64,000 nucleotides of DNA from Mucilaginibacter sp. (GCF_028288225.1 NZ_JAQBOC010000033.1:62001-126000); one strand, 5' to 3'; positions 1 to 9,583 are shown, counted from the stretch's first letter. Numbers and translations: made by a program. Notes: generated by a model not told the origin, from the sequence alone.

Positions 1-1226
1 AGATAGAAAGGATCCTGTTTAACCTGCTCTCCAATGCCTTTAAATTTACAGCATCGGGCGGTTACATTAGTGTTATGCTAAATTTATCGGCTCCGGATGA
101 GTTTGCAAAAGATCAAAAAATACTCGTGATAAAGGTGATTGATACCGGCATTGGCATACCTGTAGAAAACCAGGAAAAGATCTTTGAGCGCTTTTTTCAG
201 GATAATATGCCCGAAAGCTTGCTGAACCAGGGTAGCGGGATAGGTTTATCTATCACAAAGGAATTTATAAAAATGCATAGCGGGACGATAAAAATAGAAA
301 GCGAACCCGACTATGGCACCTGTTTTATTATAGAGCTTCCTGTTGGGGATTTGCATGAAGAACAGCCGGTTGCTGTGCCTAAGCCGGAGAAAATATCAGA
401 TCCTGGTTTACAAAATATAGATAATATAAATGGTTTAGCTAAAAAATCAACTGTTTTATTGATAGAGGATAATGATGATTTAAGATTTTATCTGAAAGAC
501 AATTTAAAACACAGCTTTCATATAATAGAAGCGGTAAACGGTAAAGACGGCTGGCAAAAAGCACTTGCGTTACATCCCAAACTTATTGTAAGTGATGTTA
601 ATATGCCAGAAATGAATGGTTTGGACCTGTGTAAAAAAATAAAAGGAGATAGTAGGACTGCCCAGATCCCTATTATTTTATTAACTGCGCTAACAGGGCA
701 AAACGATCAGCTTGCCGGTATAGACAGTGGTGCTAATGACTATATTGTAAAACCTTTTAACTTTGAGATCTTGCTGTCAAAAATCCACGGCCTGTTAAGG
801 ATCCAGCAAACAATGAAGAAAACGTATCAAAAGCAGGTAGATGTAGAGGCCAGGGATATAGTTGTGGTATCAGAAGATGAGAAATTTTTAAAAAATGCCT
901 TTGCCAGCATTGAGAAGAATATCACCAATCCCAATTTTTCTGTTGAAGAGTTAAGCAGGAATTTAAACCTGAGCAGGGTATCACTTTATAAAAAATTATT
1001 AACGCTTACCGGTAAAACCCCTGTTGATTGCATAAGGACCATTCGTTTAAAAAGAGCGGTGCAATTGTTAGAGAAAAGCAAGCTGAGCATTGCCAATGTT
1101 GCTTATGAGGTAGGCTTTAATAATGCCGCATATTTTGCCAAAGTATTTAAAGAAGAATTTGGAATGCTCCCATCAGAATATATTATTGAGATGCGGAGTA
1201 AAGAAAAAGAAGAAAACTTTGCTTAA
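1..1226 (+). CDS. Hybrid two-component sensor/AraC regulator (HTCS), 3' part
   Basis: The 5' end lies outside the window; the frame is open from position 3, so a Met at 75 is internal. The first residues (ERILFNLLSNAFKFT) form the N box of a histidine-kinase ATPase domain, followed by DTGIGIP and GSGIGLSI nucleotide-binding boxes up to about position 350. A receiver domain follows (about 440-800) with acidic LLIEDND, phospho-acceptor Asp in VSDVNMPEMNG and the conserved Lys in VKPF. The C-terminus (about 880-1200) is an AraC-type double helix-turn-helix (VEELSRNLNLSRVSLYKKL and IANVAYEVGFNNAAYFAKVF). This order is diagnostic of Bacteroidota HTCS proteins, which sense oligosaccharide in the periplasm and activate an adjacent locus. 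It lies 49 bp before the GH27 gene on the same strand, so it is the likely regulator of the 1-14.5 kb locus. Confidence 0.93.
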   Translation, partial: IERILFNLLSNAFKFTASGGYISVMLNLSAPDEFAKDQKILVIKVIDTGIGIPVENQEKIFERFFQDNMPESLLNQGSGIGLSITKEFIKMHSGTIKIESEPDYGTCFIIELPVGDLHEEQPVAVPKPEKISDPGLQNIDNINGLAKKSTVLLIEDNDDLRFYLKDNLKHSFHIIEAVNGKDGWQKALALHPKLIVSDVNMPEMNGLDLCKKIKGDSRTAQIPIILLTALTGQNDQLAGIDSGANDYIVKPFNFEILLSKIHGLLRIQQTMKKTYQKQVDVEARDIVVVSEDEKFLKNAFASIEKNITNPNFSVEELSRNLNLSRVSLYKKLLTLTGKTPVDCIRTIRLKRAVQLLEKSKLSIANVAYEVGFNNAAYFAKVFKEEFGMLPSEYIIEMRSKEKEENFA

Positions 1227-1275
1227 TTGCGGAATAAAGCGTTAATTAAAACATTTGATCGAATTTGAAATCCCA

Positions 1276-2637
1276 ATGAAATATATACATACTTTTATTA
1301 TTGCCGCTTTTATATCTTTTTTTAATTCCTCGTCCGCACAAACGGTGGCACAAACACCGCCAATGGGCTGGAACAGTTATAACTGTTTTGGGTCTGCCGT
1401 GCATGAGGATGAAGTAAAAGCAAATGCGGATTATATGGCCAAAAACCTGAAACAATACGGCTGGCAATATGTAGTGGTTGATTTTTTATGGTCGTATGAT
1501 AACCCTCCGGGAAGCAACATCGGCAACCCATTTCAATCAAGGTTGCAGGATGGTTCATACATCCCCTGGTTAACAATGGATCAATGGGGCAGGCTAAACC
1601 CGCAACCAACCAAGTTCCCTTCAGCGTTTGGCGGTAAGGGGTTTGGGCCGCTGGCGACATATGTACATTCCCTGGGTTTGAAATTTGGGATTCATGTAAT
1701 GCGGGGCATTCCACGCCAGGCCGTGTGGGCCAAGTCGCCGGTTAAGGGAACTAATGGAATAACGGCAGATATGGTTGCTGACACCAATTCAAAATGCCCC
1801 TGGATGAACCACATGTACGGGCTTGATATGAAGAAGCCAGGCGCACAGGAATATTTAAATTCGCTTTTAGAGCTGTACGCCGACTGGGGTGTTGATTTTA
1901 TTAAGGTGGATGATCTTTCGAGGCCATATAGTGAGCCGGAAGTTGAAGGCTACAGCAAGGCAATTGCACATTGCGGCAGGCCGATAGTATTGAGCTTATC
2001 ACCGGGTGCTACGCCTGTAGCAGAGGCAGATCACGCTGTTCAATATGCAAACATGTGGCGTATGGCCGATGACTTTTGGGACAATTGGAAAGAGATAACA
2101 GGGATGATGAACTATGCAAAACAGTGGGTAGGAGTGAGCAACCCTGGCCATTGGCCGGATTGTGATATGATTCAGATTGGTAAGCTATCAAAACGCGGCC
2201 CTGTTGGCGAAGAAAGGTACAGCAGGTTTACCGAAGATGAAGAATACACACACATGACCTTTTGGAGCATCTTCCGCTCGCCGCTGATGCTTGGTGGCAA
2301 CCTTCCCGAAAACAGGCCTTTTGAGTTAAGCTTATTTACCAATAGCGAAGTTTTGGCAGTGAACCAGCAAGGAGAAAACCCGCGGCAACTATATGAAAAG
2401 GATGGAAAAATGATATGGTATTCACATGCCCAAGGCGGTAAGGATGTGTATGTGGCTATGTTTAATTTAAGCGAGCAACCCCAGGATATTGATCTGTCTT
2501 TTGCATCTGTGGGCCTTATAAAAAAAATAGCGGTGAGGGATCTGTGGAAAAAGCAGGACCTGGGAGTGTTTAAGCAAAGTTTTCACCAGCAAATTAATAA
2601 GCATGGGGCGGCGTTATTTAAATTTTCTGCCCAGTAA
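1276..2637 (+). CDS. GH27 family glycosidase (alpha-galactosidase or beta-L-arabinopyranosidase)
   Basis: A 453-residue exported glycoside hydrolase. I chose the ATG at 1276 because it puts a classical signal peptide (MKYIHTFIIAAFISFFNSSSAQ) at the N-terminus; a TTG at 1255 is in frame but unlikely. The mature protein starts with the family 27 signature TPPMGWNSYNCFG. The nucleophile should be the first Asp of FIKVDD (about residue 212) and the acid/base the Asp in WRMADDFWDNW (about residue 266). Length suits a single barrel plus C-terminal beta domain. Family 27 removes terminal alpha-D-galactose, alpha-GalNAc or beta-L-arabinopyranose from side chains; sequence alone does not settle which. 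It follows the HTCS gene and precedes GH95, so a side-chain-trimming role in the periplasm or on the surface is likely. Confidence 0.9.
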   Translation: MKYIHTFIIAAFISFFNSSSAQTVAQTPPMGWNSYNCFGSAVHEDEVKANADYMAKNLKQYGWQYVVVDFLWSYDNPPGSNIGNPFQSRLQDGSYIPWLTMDQWGRLNPQPTKFPSAFGGKGFGPLATYVHSLGLKFGIHVMRGIPRQAVWAKSPVKGTNGITADMVADTNSKCPWMNHMYGLDMKKPGAQEYLNSLLELYADWGVDFIKVDDLSRPYSEPEVEGYSKAIAHCGRPIVLSLSPGATPVAEADHAVQYANMWRMADDFWDNWKEITGMMNYAKQWVGVSNPGHWPDCDMIQIGKLSKRGPVGEERYSRFTEDEEYTHMTFWSIFRSPLMLGGNLPENRPFELSLFTNSEVLAVNQQGENPRQLYEKDGKMIWYSHAQGGKDVYVAMFNLSEQPQDIDLSFASVGLIKKIAVRDLWKKQDLGVFKQSFHQQINKHGAALFKFSAQ

Positions 2638-2663
2638 CTGTAAGAAGAATCAAGAGTTAAAAA

Positions 2664-2742
2664 TCAAGCGTCAGGAAAACAGAAGGAACAATTTTAAAAT
2701 TTAAAATAATCCTTGAATATCATTTTTTTTTCCTGATCCTTG
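2664..2742. repeat. Imperfect inverted repeat between GH27 and GH95
   Basis: TCAAGCGTCAGGAAAA (2664-2679) faces TTTTCCTGATCCTTGA (2727-2742); the arms pair except for two positions. The centre is A/T-only and itself palindromic (ATTTTAAAATTTAAAAT). The left arm sits in loosely repeated AATCAAG units. It could fold in mRNA between the two hydrolase genes, but it is not a clean terminator because no T run directly follows the stem. Confidence 0.4.
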
Positions 2743-2776
2743 ACGCCAAATTCCTACCTCCGCAACAACGACCTTT

Positions 2777-5248
2777 ATGATAAAAAAACTCCTCATCTTG
2801 CTAATCTGTATAATTCCGTTTCATGCGTTATGCCAGGATAATTTAAAGCTTTGGTACAAAAAGCCGGCAAAAGTTTGGACGGATGCTTTGCCTATAGGTA
2901 ATGGTCGCTTGGGTGCTATGGTGTTTGGAGGCGTTAAGCGCGAGCTTATTCAATTAAATGAAGCTACTTTGTGGACTGGTGGCCCTGTGCGTACAAATGT
3001 AAACCCCGATGCTTATGCTAATTTATTACTGGCCAGGGAAGCGCTTTTCAAAGAAGATGACTATGCAAAAGCCTATAATTACGCAAAGAAAATGCAGGGT
3101 TATTATTCAGAGTCATATTTGCCGCTGGGTGATCTTATCATTACCCAGGATTTAAAGGACACTATACCTTCATCGTATTACCGCGACCTCAATATCCGGG
3201 ATGCTATTTCAACCACCCGTTATACAATTAACGGAACAACCTACACCAGGCAGGTAATCAGCTCTGCGCCCGACCAAGTGATTGTGATACACCTTACTGC
3301 AAGTAAGGCCGGTCAATTAAATTTTAAAGTTGGTGCTTCAAGTCTTTTAAAATACCATACAGTTGCGGTATCAGCCAATGAGATAGCTTTGAAAGGAAAA
3401 GCGCCCGCACATGCACAGCCGAACTACATTGACTCTGCCAACCCAATTACCTATGATGATAGCGCTGGCTGCAAGGGCATGCGCTTTGAGCTGCAGGTAA
3501 AAGCATTAAGTAAAGATGGGCGGATAAGTGCTGATACCAGTGGTATAACCGTGAAAAATGCTACCGATGTAACTATTTTTCTTTCGGCTGCAGCCAGTTT
3601 TAATGGTTTTGATAAGTGCCCTGTTTCTGAAGGAAAAGATGAAAATAAGATAGCAACGCAATACCTTAACAAAGCTTCAATAAAAAGTTGGCCGGCATTA
3701 TTAACCCGGCACTATGCTGATTACCACCATTACTTTAACCGCCTATCGTTTAAACTTGCAACCCCGGCTGATAACACCAATGCCAAATTACCTACCGATG
3801 AGCGGCTAATATCATACACCAAAGGAGCGAAAGACCCGGAACTGGAAACGCTTTACTTTCAGTATGGCCGTTATCTGCTTATTTCAAGCTCGCGTACCAG
3901 TGGTGTGCCTGCCAATCTGCAAGGAATCTGGAATAAAGAATTGCGCCCGCCCTGGAGCTCAAACTATACCACCAATATAAATGTGCAAATGAATTACTGG
4001 CCTGCCGAAGTGGCCAATCTTTCAGAAATGCACATGCCATTTATTGATTTTATAAAAAATGTGGCCGTTACAGGTAAGATTACGGCTAAGGAGTTTTACC
4101 ATGCAAAAGGCTGGGCATTGCATCATAACAGTGATATTTGGGCATTGTCAAACCCGGTTGGCGATAAAGGCAACGGCGACCCTACATGGGCTAACTGGAC
4201 AATGGGATCGCCCTGGCTTTCGCAGCACTTGTGGTGGCATTACCAGTTTACAAAAGATAAAAAATATTTGAAAGAGGTGGCCTATCCGATAATGAAAAGC
4301 GCTGCTGAATTTTGTGAGGACTGGCTGGTTGAGGATAAAGACGGATACCTGGTAACGGCGCCATCAGTATCGCCGGAGAATGCTTTTTTTGATGACAAAG
4401 GCAAAAGGGCCAGTGTATCAATAGCCACAACAATGGATATGTCAATTATCCGTGACCTGTTTACAAATGTGATAGATGCCTCGAATGAGCTGGGGGAAGA
4501 TAAAGTGTTCCGCGACACCATCATTGCTAAAAAGGCTAAATTATACCCTTTCCATATTGGTAAAAAAGGTAACCTGCAGGAGTGGTATAAGGATTGGGAA
4601 GACCCTGAGCCGCATCACCGCCATGTATCACACTTATTCGGCCTTTTCCCCGGCAACCAGATCTCGCCCGTAAATACGCCGGAGCTAACGGCTGCTGCAA
4701 AAAAGACGCTCGAATTGCGGGGTGATGAAGGCACCGGCTGGAGCCTTGCATGGAAAATTAATTTTTGGGCAAGGTTGCTTGACGGAAACCACAGCTATAA
4801 AATGTTAAAAGACCTGTTACGGGCAACCAATGTAGCCGGAACAAATTACTCGGGTGGTGGTGGCTCATATATTAACCTGTTTGATGCTCACCCGCCTTTT
4901 CAGATAGACGGGAACTTTGGAGGCGTATCCGGCATGGCCGAAATGCTTTTACAAAGTCAGAACAATGAAATCCAATTATTGCCTGCTCTTCCTGATGCCT
5001 GGGCCACCGGGGAAATTTCCGGCTTAAAAGCCAGAGGTAATTTTGAGGTGAGCATGAACTGGAAAAACAAAAAAATAACAACCGCATCCATTTTGGCTGT
5101 AGTTGGCGGCAAATGCGTTATCCGGAGCAACGAACCTTTGAAAATTACAGGTATGCGGGTAATCTCCAAAAAAACCACTAACGGTTATGTGACAAGCTTT
5201 AACACAAAAAAGGGATTGAAATATAATATCACCGGCGCAAAAAGTTAA
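2777..5248 (+). CDS. GH95 family alpha-L-fucosidase / alpha-L-galactosidase
   Basis: An 823-residue exported inverting glycosidase with a short signal peptide ending HALCQ. The N-terminal domain opens with the family 95 hallmark DALPIGNGRLGAMVFGG and LNEATLWTGGP. In the helical catalytic domain I see the residues used by the Bifidobacterium enzyme AfcA: Asn-x-Asn in TNINVQMNYWPAE (about residue 400), Glu in APSVSPENAF (about 533) and Asp in HPPFQIDGNFGG (about 711). Family members remove terminal alpha-1,2-L-fucose or alpha-L-galactose, as on xyloglucan or arabinogalactan side chains. It is full length for the family. The gene sits 139 bp after GH27. The exact sugar cannot be decided from sequence. 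Confidence 0.93.
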   Translation: MIKKLLILLICIIPFHALCQDNLKLWYKKPAKVWTDALPIGNGRLGAMVFGGVKRELIQLNEATLWTGGPVRTNVNPDAYANLLLAREALFKEDDYAKAYNYAKKMQGYYSESYLPLGDLIITQDLKDTIPSSYYRDLNIRDAISTTRYTINGTTYTRQVISSAPDQVIVIHLTASKAGQLNFKVGASSLLKYHTVAVSANEIALKGKAPAHAQPNYIDSANPITYDDSAGCKGMRFELQVKALSKDGRISADTSGITVKNATDVTIFLSAAASFNGFDKCPVSEGKDENKIATQYLNKASIKSWPALLTRHYADYHHYFNRLSFKLATPADNTNAKLPTDERLISYTKGAKDPELETLYFQYGRYLLISSSRTSGVPANLQGIWNKELRPPWSSNYTTNINVQMNYWPAEVANLSEMHMPFIDFIKNVAVTGKITAKEFYHAKGWALHHNSDIWALSNPVGDKGNGDPTWANWTMGSPWLSQHLWWHYQFTKDKKYLKEVAYPIMKSAAEFCEDWLVEDKDGYLVTAPSVSPENAFFDDKGKRASVSIATTMDMSIIRDLFTNVIDASNELGEDKVFRDTIIAKKAKLYPFHIGKKGNLQEWYKDWEDPEPHHRHVSHLFGLFPGNQISPVNTPELTAAAKKTLELRGDEGTGWSLAWKINFWARLLDGNHSYKMLKDLLRATNVAGTNYSGGGGSYINLFDAHPPFQIDGNFGGVSGMAEMLLQSQNNEIQLLPALPDAWATGEISGLKARGNFEVSMNWKNKKITTASILAVVGGKCVIRSNEPLKITGMRVISKKTTNGYVTSFNTKKGLKYNITGAKS

Positions 5249-5267
5249 TAACACAACGCTATGTCTT

Positions 5268-5446
5268 GCCGCTGAATTTAATGCCATATATGTTCCATTA
5301 CAGGATAGTTTCAATAAAGCGGCAGAAAAGAATCCGCCTGTAGAATATTGGCTGTGGGATGGGATTCATCCAATGCCAACGGGCATGAATTATTTGCCTG
5401 GGAGTGGATAAAGCACGTAAGTAAAAAACTGAAGTTTATCAGGTGA
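5268..5446 (+). pseudogene. Remnant of an SGNH/GDSL acylhydrolase C-terminus, frameshifted
   Basis: No intact gene lies here, but the translation reads AEFNAIYVPLQDSFNKAAEK, then EYWLWDGIHPMPTG in one frame, and continues as HELFAWEWIKHVSKKLKFIR followed by TGA in the next frame. Together these match the C-terminal part of SGNH hydrolases, with the catalytic Asp and His in DGIHP. A single lost base near 5391 breaks the frame. Everything before AEFN, including the GDS nucleophile block, is missing. It is inferred to be the tail of an esterase (acetyl-esterases of this type occur in plant-polysaccharide loci) that was deleted from between GH95 and GH31. Confidence 0.75.
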
Positions 5447-5513
5447 TATTTTAACCAATGATATTTATAAATGCATAAGCGCACTGTTTAACAACAAAAT
5501 TTTGCCTTTAGTA

Positions 5514-5548
5514 AACATTTGTATTATACATATTATCAATGTTGTTAT
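5514..5548 (+). promoter_or_regulatory. Conserved locus element, copy 1 (upstream of GH31)
   Basis: The block reads AACATTTGT, ten variable bases, TTATCAAT, two variable bases, TGTTAT. The same block with identical spacing occurs at 9342-9376 before SusC. It ends 73 bp before the GH31 start. It is inferred to be a promoter/activator site of the hybrid two-component regulator. Confidence 0.6.
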
Positions 5549-5620
5549 TTGTTTTTAAAAAACGGCAGTAGTTTTAGCCTCTGGGTAAAGCAGAAATTTA
5601 AAAATGCACAGCTTGTAAAT

Positions 5621-8047
5621 ATGAATAGGATACAAATGAAAAGACATTCAACTAAAACACTACTTTTAAAATTAGCCGCACTTTTAATAATTAGCCTGGC
5701 AGCCTCACATTCAACTAAAGCCTCGGTAATTTCTTACACTAAAAATGCGAATGGCGTTGTTTTTAAGCTGGACAAGGGTTTAATGGATATACGGGTTTGT
5801 AAAGCGGATATCATAGAAGTTAAGTACACTATTCTTGATGCCTTCCCTCAAAAAAACTCTTTGGTTGTGAATAATACATGGAAAGAGAAAGCCTCATTCA
5901 CTATTTCAGAGCGCGGTGGACAAATCATTGTTTCCACATCAAAACTTAATATCACAATTAATAAAACCACGAATGCTATAACTTATAGCGACAAAAGTGG
6001 AGTAGTTATAACCTCAGAAGGTGTTGAAAACAAAAGCATGGAACCGGCAACCATAGCTGGGATCGCCACCTATAATTGCACTACTAAATTTAACTCACCG
6101 GCCGATGAAGCGCTTTTTGGCTTAGGCTGCCATCCTGAAGATTCGCTCTCTATCAACTACAAAGGGCGCAACCAGGAAATGCTAATAAAATACATGACGG
6201 GAGCAATTCCGGTTATGTTATCAAACAAAGGCTATGGTTTGTTATGGGACAATTATGCTGCATCAAATTTTTATGGTGCCGAGGCTGATAACACCCAATA
6301 TAAATACATATCAGAAAGTGGTAAAATGGTAGACTATTACTTTTTTTACGGGCCTGATTTCGATCATATTATTGATCTGTACAGAACCGCCACAGGCAAG
6401 GCCCCAATGTATCCAAAATGGTCGTTCGGATTATTTCAATCGCAAGATAAGTACACCAGGCAAGGGGAGATCCTTGGTGTTAAAGATAATTATCGTAAAA
6501 ACCATATCCCTGTTGATGCGATAGTGCAGGATTGGTACTGGTGGTCGCCGTTGCCAATCGGGTCTCATGTCATGAGCCCTGAAAGATACCCTGATCCGAA
6601 GGCAATGATAGATGAATTGCATAAAGCAAACATGCATGCCATGATCTCTATCTGGCCGGTATTTGGAAGCGGTACTAAAGATTTCGATGACTTAAAAAGC
6701 AAAGGCTTTTTAACCAGCATTACATGGGACAATTTTGTTACTCATACTTTTGATACTTATTACGATGCTCATAATCCTAAAGCAAGAGACAGGTACTGGG
6801 AGCAAGCCCGTGACAGCGTTGTAAAACGCTATGGCTGGGATGCATGGTGGGTTGACCAATGTGAACCTGACAATGGCAGCTTACTTGATGTGCGCCGTAA
6901 AGCTGACTTTTCTGTAGGTAAGGGGATAGATTATTTCAATACCTATTCATTGGAGCATTCTAAAGGGCTTTACAAAGGGTGGCGTAAGGATATTCCGGGC
7001 AAACGTGCTGTTTTGCTTATCCGTCAGTCATTTGCCGGCGAGCAACGTAATGCGGCTACATTATGGTCGTCTGATATCACCTGTACTTTCGCTTCCTTAC
7101 GAAATCAAATCCCGCAGGGCATTAATGCCTGCGTATCCGGGATTCCTTACTGGACCTCAGATATCGGAGGCTATCTGTCAAGAGTAGATAAAGATGGTAT
7201 TCCTGATTGGTCGCTTCCAAAATACCGTGAGCTGTTTACGCGCTGGTTCCAGTTCGGAACATTTAGCCCGATAATGCGCATCCATGGTAAAGGTGAAAGG
7301 GCTTTATTTTCAAAAAACTGGGATGATAAAACCAAAGCCATCCTGCTAAATTATGATAAGCTGCGGTATCGTTTGCTGCCATATACCTACTCGCTGGCCG
7401 CTAAGGTTACCAACGAAAATTATACCATAATGCGTTCCCTTGCCTTTGATTTCAGAAACGATAAAAACGTTTATAACATTCCTGATCAGTACATGTTTGG
7501 TCCCGCTTTTTTGGTTAACCCGGTAACTCAGCAATTTTACTCAAGCAATAATGCAAGTGCTCAAACAAAAACCAGAAAAGTGTATTTGCCAAAAGGAAAC
7601 AAGTGGTTTAATTTTTGGACAGGTGAAATGCTAAATGGCGGCCAAACCATTGATGCTGATGCGCCAATAGAAACCATGCCGCTTTATGTTAAAGCAGGTT
7701 CTGTAGTGCCTATGGGGCCAAATGTTGAATATGCTACCGAAAAACCGGCCGGTGCAATTGAGCTGCGGATTTACCCCGGTGCTAACGGAGAGTTTAAGTT
7801 TTATGAAGATGAGAACGATAACTATAATTACGAAAAAGGTAATTCATCAACGTTCAGTTTTAAATGGAATGATAAAACGCGTCAGTTAACCATCACTGAC
7901 CGTAAAGGTAGTTTTCCGGGTATGGTAAAAAAGCATACTTTCAATATCGTTTTGGTAAAAGAAGGGCATGGCGAAAATATCGGGATCAGTAATAAAGCAG
8001 ATAAAAGTATTAGCTATATTGGCAAGGCAATGATTGTTAAGTTATAG
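5621..8047 (+). CDS. GH31 family alpha-xylosidase / alpha-glucosidase
   Basis: An 808-residue exported retaining glycosidase. The frame is open from 5519, but the leading 34 residues are not signal-like; starting at 5621 (MNRIQMKRHST) or the ATG at 5636 gives a basic N-terminus and a hydrophobic core ending near SHSTKAS. Domains: N-terminal galactose-mutarotase-like sandwich, (beta/alpha)8 barrel from about residue 250, then C-terminal beta domains. The nucleophile is Asp in WWVDQCEPD (about 412), in the usual WxDxxEP context, and the acid/base is Asp in LWSSDI (about 485). The exact sugar (xylose versus glucose) is undecided; an alpha-xylosidase would fit the GH95/GH43 company. GH43 follows 13 bp downstream, so the two are co-transcribed. 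Confidence 0.92.
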   Translation: MNRIQMKRHSTKTLLLKLAALLIISLAASHSTKASVISYTKNANGVVFKLDKGLMDIRVCKADIIEVKYTILDAFPQKNSLVVNNTWKEKASFTISERGGQIIVSTSKLNITINKTTNAITYSDKSGVVITSEGVENKSMEPATIAGIATYNCTTKFNSPADEALFGLGCHPEDSLSINYKGRNQEMLIKYMTGAIPVMLSNKGYGLLWDNYAASNFYGAEADNTQYKYISESGKMVDYYFFYGPDFDHIIDLYRTATGKAPMYPKWSFGLFQSQDKYTRQGEILGVKDNYRKNHIPVDAIVQDWYWWSPLPIGSHVMSPERYPDPKAMIDELHKANMHAMISIWPVFGSGTKDFDDLKSKGFLTSITWDNFVTHTFDTYYDAHNPKARDRYWEQARDSVVKRYGWDAWWVDQCEPDNGSLLDVRRKADFSVGKGIDYFNTYSLEHSKGLYKGWRKDIPGKRAVLLIRQSFAGEQRNAATLWSSDITCTFASLRNQIPQGINACVSGIPYWTSDIGGYLSRVDKDGIPDWSLPKYRELFTRWFQFGTFSPIMRIHGKGERALFSKNWDDKTKAILLNYDKLRYRLLPYTYSLAAKVTNENYTIMRSLAFDFRNDKNVYNIPDQYMFGPAFLVNPVTQQFYSSNNASAQTKTRKVYLPKGNKWFNFWTGEMLNGGQTIDADAPIETMPLYVKAGSVVPMGPNVEYATEKPAGAIELRIYPGANGEFKFYEDENDNYNYEKGNSSTFSFKWNDKTRQLTITDRKGSFPGMVKKHTFNIVLVKEGHGENIGISNKADKSISYIGKAMIVKL

Positions 8048-8060
8048 CAAATTGAAGTTT

Positions 8061-9035
8061 ATGAGCGTCATTAAAAATCATATAATAAAATCTATAATAA
8101 TTGTCCTGGTTTTTAATTTTTCGCAAATAGCATACGCTCAAAAAGAACTTATCAATAATCCAATAGTTAAAGGCTATTATGCTGATCCTGCAATAATAAA
8201 AGATAAGGGTACTTTCTATATCTATGCTACAATTGATCCCTGGGGCGGCAATGAACTGGGCGTTCTGGTAACCAGGGACTTTATAAATTTTGAAACCAAA
8301 CATATCAACTGGCCAACAAAAGAAGCCTGCACAAGTGCAACTTCCAATGGATCTATGGTATGGGCGCCATCTGTAAGAAAGGCAGCAAACGGCAAATTTT
8401 ATATGTATGTTGCAGTAGGCAGTGAGGTTTGGGTGGGAGTAAGTGACAAACCACTTGGTCCATGGAAAAATGCAAAGGCCGATAATACCCCTTTAGTGGC
8501 AGGGAACAAATACCCGGGAGTTCATAATATCGATCCGGATTGTTTTATTGATCAGGATGGACAGGCTTATCTATATTGGGGGTCGGGTTTTAACTGGGTG
8601 AACGGGCATTGCATGGCGGTGAAGTTGAAAAAAGACATGGTAACATTTGATGGGGAACCTGCAGATATTACCCCGCCCCATTATTTCGAAGCACCACATA
8701 TGGTTAAGCGAAACAGCTTATATTATTTAATGTACTCATACGGCAAGGCAATAGATGCTACTTATCAAATCAGGTATTCGGTAAGCAAAACCCCTTTTGG
8801 CCCATGGACCGAAGGAAAAAATGATCCAATACTTTCAAGCAGTTCAGATAGCACAACCGTAGGGCCTGGCCACCATAGCGTTTTTAAAAAAAATGGACAA
8901 TACTACATTTTGTACCATCGCATCCATCCGCAAAAAAAAGAATATGTATTGCGAGAGCTATGCCTGGATAGTTTGAACTTTGACCCGCAAGGGAATATTT
9001 TAAAAGTTAAACCAACAGGCATAAAAAGCTTTTAA
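8061..9035 (+). CDS. GH43 family glycosidase (arabinofuranosidase/xylosidase type)
   Basis: A 324-residue exported five-bladed beta-propeller hydrolase. I prefer the ATG at 8061 because it lies just after the GH31 stop and gives a clean signal peptide (SIIIVLVFNFSQIAYAQ); an ATG at 8034 would overlap GH31. The three conserved acids are visible: Asp in YYADPAI (about residue 42, base), Asp in IDPDCF (about 158, pKa modulator) and Glu in FEAPHM (about 210, acid). There is no extra C-terminal sandwich domain, so it is a single-domain enzyme. Family 43 acts on alpha-L-arabinofuranosides, beta-xylosides or beta-galactosides. The last hydrolase gene before SusC. Confidence 0.9.
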   Translation: MSVIKNHIIKSIIIVLVFNFSQIAYAQKELINNPIVKGYYADPAIIKDKGTFYIYATIDPWGGNELGVLVTRDFINFETKHINWPTKEACTSATSNGSMVWAPSVRKAANGKFYMYVAVGSEVWVGVSDKPLGPWKNAKADNTPLVAGNKYPGVHNIDPDCFIDQDGQAYLYWGSGFNWVNGHCMAVKLKKDMVTFDGEPADITPPHYFEAPHMVKRNSLYYLMYSYGKAIDATYQIRYSVSKTPFGPWTEGKNDPILSSSSDSTTVGPGHHSVFKKNGQYYILYHRIHPQKKEYVLRELCLDSLNFDPQGNILKVKPTGIKSF

Positions 9036-9583
9036 TGGAATAAACAATGTGAGTTTGATTTTATTGTTTAGATGCCAGGCCACGCTCAACACCTCACAAA
9101 TATAATAGTGCCTTTAGTGCAAATCTTCTTCGTTTTAACTGGGATTTAATTCCCGATATCCGGTTCAACATAAATTAACCAGCTTCGCCGCAGAACGATA
9201 ACCTATAATATCAACATAGCCATACTATTATTTACTATGCCAATAATGATAAATTAAGTTATGATTATTATAGCATTTAGTAATGAAATTTTGATAAAAA
9301 TTCATGTAATTAATTGATTATCAGTCATATTAAATCTGATTAACATTTGTGCTATAATCGTTATCAATAGTGTTATCCCTTTTATCCTATCCTGTATAAA
9401 TTTATAAAATAACCAATTATATAAATGCGGGCTACTATTTGAAGTAGGCGAGGATTAGAAATCCACATAGTTAAAATTTGTCATACCTATGGTTTTCGAT
9501 TTAAATAAACTCGTAAGCCTGCAGCATTATAATACGGTGATAACCAACCTTTATAATTAAAATTTAATCTTAAATGAACCAAA
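9036..9583. other. 548-bp non-coding leader region before SusC
   Basis: No open reading frame of gene quality on either strand. The DNA is A/T-rich. Apart from the conserved element at 9342-9376, I see no clear terminator after GH43 and no perfect TAnnTTTG box. The length suggests a regulated promoter and a 5' untranslated leader of about 200 bases for susC. Confidence 0.6.
9342..9376 (+). promoter_or_regulatory. Conserved locus element, copy 2 (upstream of SusC)
   Basis: AACATTTGT (9342-9350), ten variable bases, TTATCAAT (9361-9368), two variable bases, TGTTAT (9371-9376). All blocks and all spacings equal those of the copy at 5514. It ends 207 bp before the susC ATG, leaving room for a promoter and a long leader. 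Confidence 0.6.

Noticed and set aside
5519..5620. N-terminal extension of the GH31 protein (34 residues)
   Set aside because: The extension contains the conserved cis element 5514-5548 at DNA level and spoils the signal peptide; the start at 5621 or 5636 is preferred.
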